Source: Clostridiales bacterium
GTDB taxonomy: Bacteria; Bacillota; Clostridia; Christensenellales; CAG-917
Direction of reading: 5' to 3'
Assembly: GCA_012800805.1 (NCBI GenBank)
Contig: JAAZIO010000055.1
Location: 1 to 6,289 of the forward strand
Length of the DNA: 6,289 nucleotides
Positions 5,341 to 6,289 of the stretch are shown one piece after another. Both the position numbers and the translations under genes were made by a program. The notes beneath the pieces are model-generated. The model had not been told where the DNA came from and searched no databases. It was given only the letters and a program-made list of their open reading frames with translations. Numbering within the stretch: the stretch's first letter is position 1; each line of letters opens with the position of its first letter.

Positions 5341-5787
5341 ATGGCAGGTCTGCTCACAGGTAACATTCGTCACAAGGTTGACGACAAAAACAGGACAAGA
5401 ATCCCCGCGAAGTTCAAAGAGGCTTTAAGCGGGACTTTGTATTTTGTCCCCACCGAAAAGGACTGTATTCTGGTTTTGCCTGAGTACAGAGCCATTGACC
5501 TTATGGAAAAGAGCAGGGCTAACATTTCGGTGTTTGACAGCGAAGGGCAGGACTCCCAAACCCTTATTTTTTCGCACACCTATGAGATAAAAGAGGACAC
5601 CCAGGGTCGTATAACCATCCCGAGCGACCTCAAGAAAATGGCAAGAATAGACAAAGAAGTTGTTTTTGTGGGCAAACTGGACCATATCGAGATTTGGGCC
5701 GCCGAAACTTGGGACCGCAGATTCTCGATTCTTGACAAAGAAAATCTCGCTCAGATGATAAAGCGGTTGAAGAATTATGGATTATAA
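5341..5787 (+). CDS. mraZ: MraZ transcriptional regulator of the dcw cluster
   Basis: DNA-binding protein of the SpoVT-AbrB superfamily that forms rings and regulates its own division and cell-wall operon; it usually acts on the promoter in front of itself. The 148 residues are normal length and contain two AbrB-like halves, each with the family DxxxR signature: D14-R18 before TRIPAKF and D86-R90 before ITIPSDL. FVGKLDHIEIWAAETW near 109-124 is the conserved C-terminal segment. ATG 5341 is the first usable start, since the frame upstream reaches TGA at 5296 without another. AAGG (5330-5333) serves as SD with 7-nt spacing. It is first in the operon, and its last 11 nt overlap rsmH. G-rich repeats around the -10 are candidate self-binding sites. 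No anomalies are seen. Confidence 0.96.
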   Translation: MAGLLTGNIRHKVDDKNRTRIPAKFKEALSGTLYFVPTEKDCILVLPEYRAIDLMEKSRANISVFDSEGQDSQTLIFSHTYEIKEDTQGRITIPSDLKKMARIDKEVVFVGKLDHIEIWAAETWDRRFSILDKENLAQMIKRLKNYGL

Positions 5788-6289
5788 ACACGTATCCGTT
5801 CTCTTAAACGAATCGATAGAGGCTCTTAGCGTCAATCCCGACGGAATTTATTTCGACGGAACATTGGGTGGCGGTGGGCACTCGCTTGAAATAGTAAAAA
5901 GGCTAAACGGCGGAAAGCTGATAGCGGTGGATAAGGATGCCGACGCGCTGATTACCTCCGCCGAGAGGCTAAGGGAATATAAAGATAAAATTGAATTCGT
6001 TCACGATGACTTTAAAAACGCCGAAGACATACTTGACAATCTCGGAATAAAGAAACTTGACGGTGTGATACTGGACCTTGGCGTATCGTCTTATCAACTG
6101 GATAATCCCGACAGGGGTTTTTCGTATATCAAAGACGCGCCGCTCGACATGAGGATGAACCAGTCGCAATATCTGACGGCGTTTAACGTGGTAAACGAAT
6201 ATTCGGTGGCCAAACTTATTAGGATTTTCACCGAATACGGCGAGGAAAGATACGCGAAAAAAATAGCGGAAAAGATAGCTAACGAAAGG
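5777..6289 (+). CDS. rsmH: RsmH 16S rRNA (cytosine-1402-N4)-methyltransferase, 3'-truncated by window edge
   Basis: SAM-dependent methyltransferase (formerly MraW) that N4-methylates C1402 of 16S rRNA in the ribosomal P site. The ATG at 5777-5779 lies inside the end of mraZ (11-nt overlap) and opens a frame without stops to the window edge, 171 of roughly 310 residues. Landmarks: MDYKHVSVLLNE at the N-terminus, SAM-binding motif I DGTLGGGGHS (27-36), acidic AVDKDADAL with D52, HDDF with D78, LDLGVSSYQLD (99-109), RGFSY, and PLDMRMNQ near 122-129. These are diagnostic for the family. The SD is weak (GAAG inside mraZ), so translation is probably coupled to mraZ. The C-terminal part and the following dcw genes (ftsL, pbp and so on) would lie to the right. 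Confidence 0.97.
   Translation, partial: MDYKHVSVLLNESIEALSVNPDGIYFDGTLGGGGHSLEIVKRLNGGKLIAVDKDADALITSAERLREYKDKIEFVHDDFKNAEDILDNLGIKKLDGVILDLGVSSYQLDNPDRGFSYIKDAPLDMRMNQSQYLTAFNVVNEYSVAKLIRIFTEYGEERYAKKIAEKIANER

Noticed and set aside
5370..5685. Minus-strand ORFs inside mraZ, and 5969-6169 inside rsmH
   Set aside because: Shadows of well-recognised plus-strand genes.

Overview
The window looks like chromosomal DNA of a Gram-positive, endospore-forming type of bacterium (Bacillota, most likely an uncultured Clostridia lineage). This is inferred from four things: the lon / engB / mraZ-rsmH gene content, strongly AT-rich spacers next to much less AT-rich genes, AGGAGG-type ribosome binding sites, and a gene that looks spore-associated with a sigma-K-like promoter. 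No phage, transposase, CRISPR, tRNA or rRNA gene was seen.

Layout from left to right: (1) the 3' two thirds of lon (+), cut by the window edge and closed by a clear intrinsic terminator. (2) A convergent two-gene minus-strand operon, a calcineurin-like metallophosphoesterase followed by engB, joined by an ATGA stop/start overlap. Its promoter lies so close to the first ATG that the mRNA may be leaderless. (3) About 680 bp of AT-rich spacer holding a cluster of short direct and inverted repeats and a long imperfect hairpin. (4) A minus-strand gene for a 215-residue, beta-rich, cysteine-framed protein with no assigned function. Its middle resembles a SPOCS/DUF3794 spore-coat domain by eye, and a sigma-K-type promoter precedes it. 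(5) About 880 bp of very AT-rich spacer with one doubtful small ORF, phased A-tracts and a dyad. (6) A near-consensus housekeeping promoter driving mraZ and rsmH (+), the start of the division and cell-wall (dcw) cluster; rsmH runs off the window.

The housekeeping genes cover protein quality control (Lon), 50S ribosome assembly (EngB), 16S rRNA methylation (RsmH) and dcw regulation (MraZ). The phosphoesterase is translationally tied to engB but its substrate is unknown. The gene at 3815-4462 is the least ordinary item: its protein pattern and its promoter independently point to late mother-cell expression during sporulation. No multi-gene novel system is visible. All assignments come from reading the sequence without database searches.
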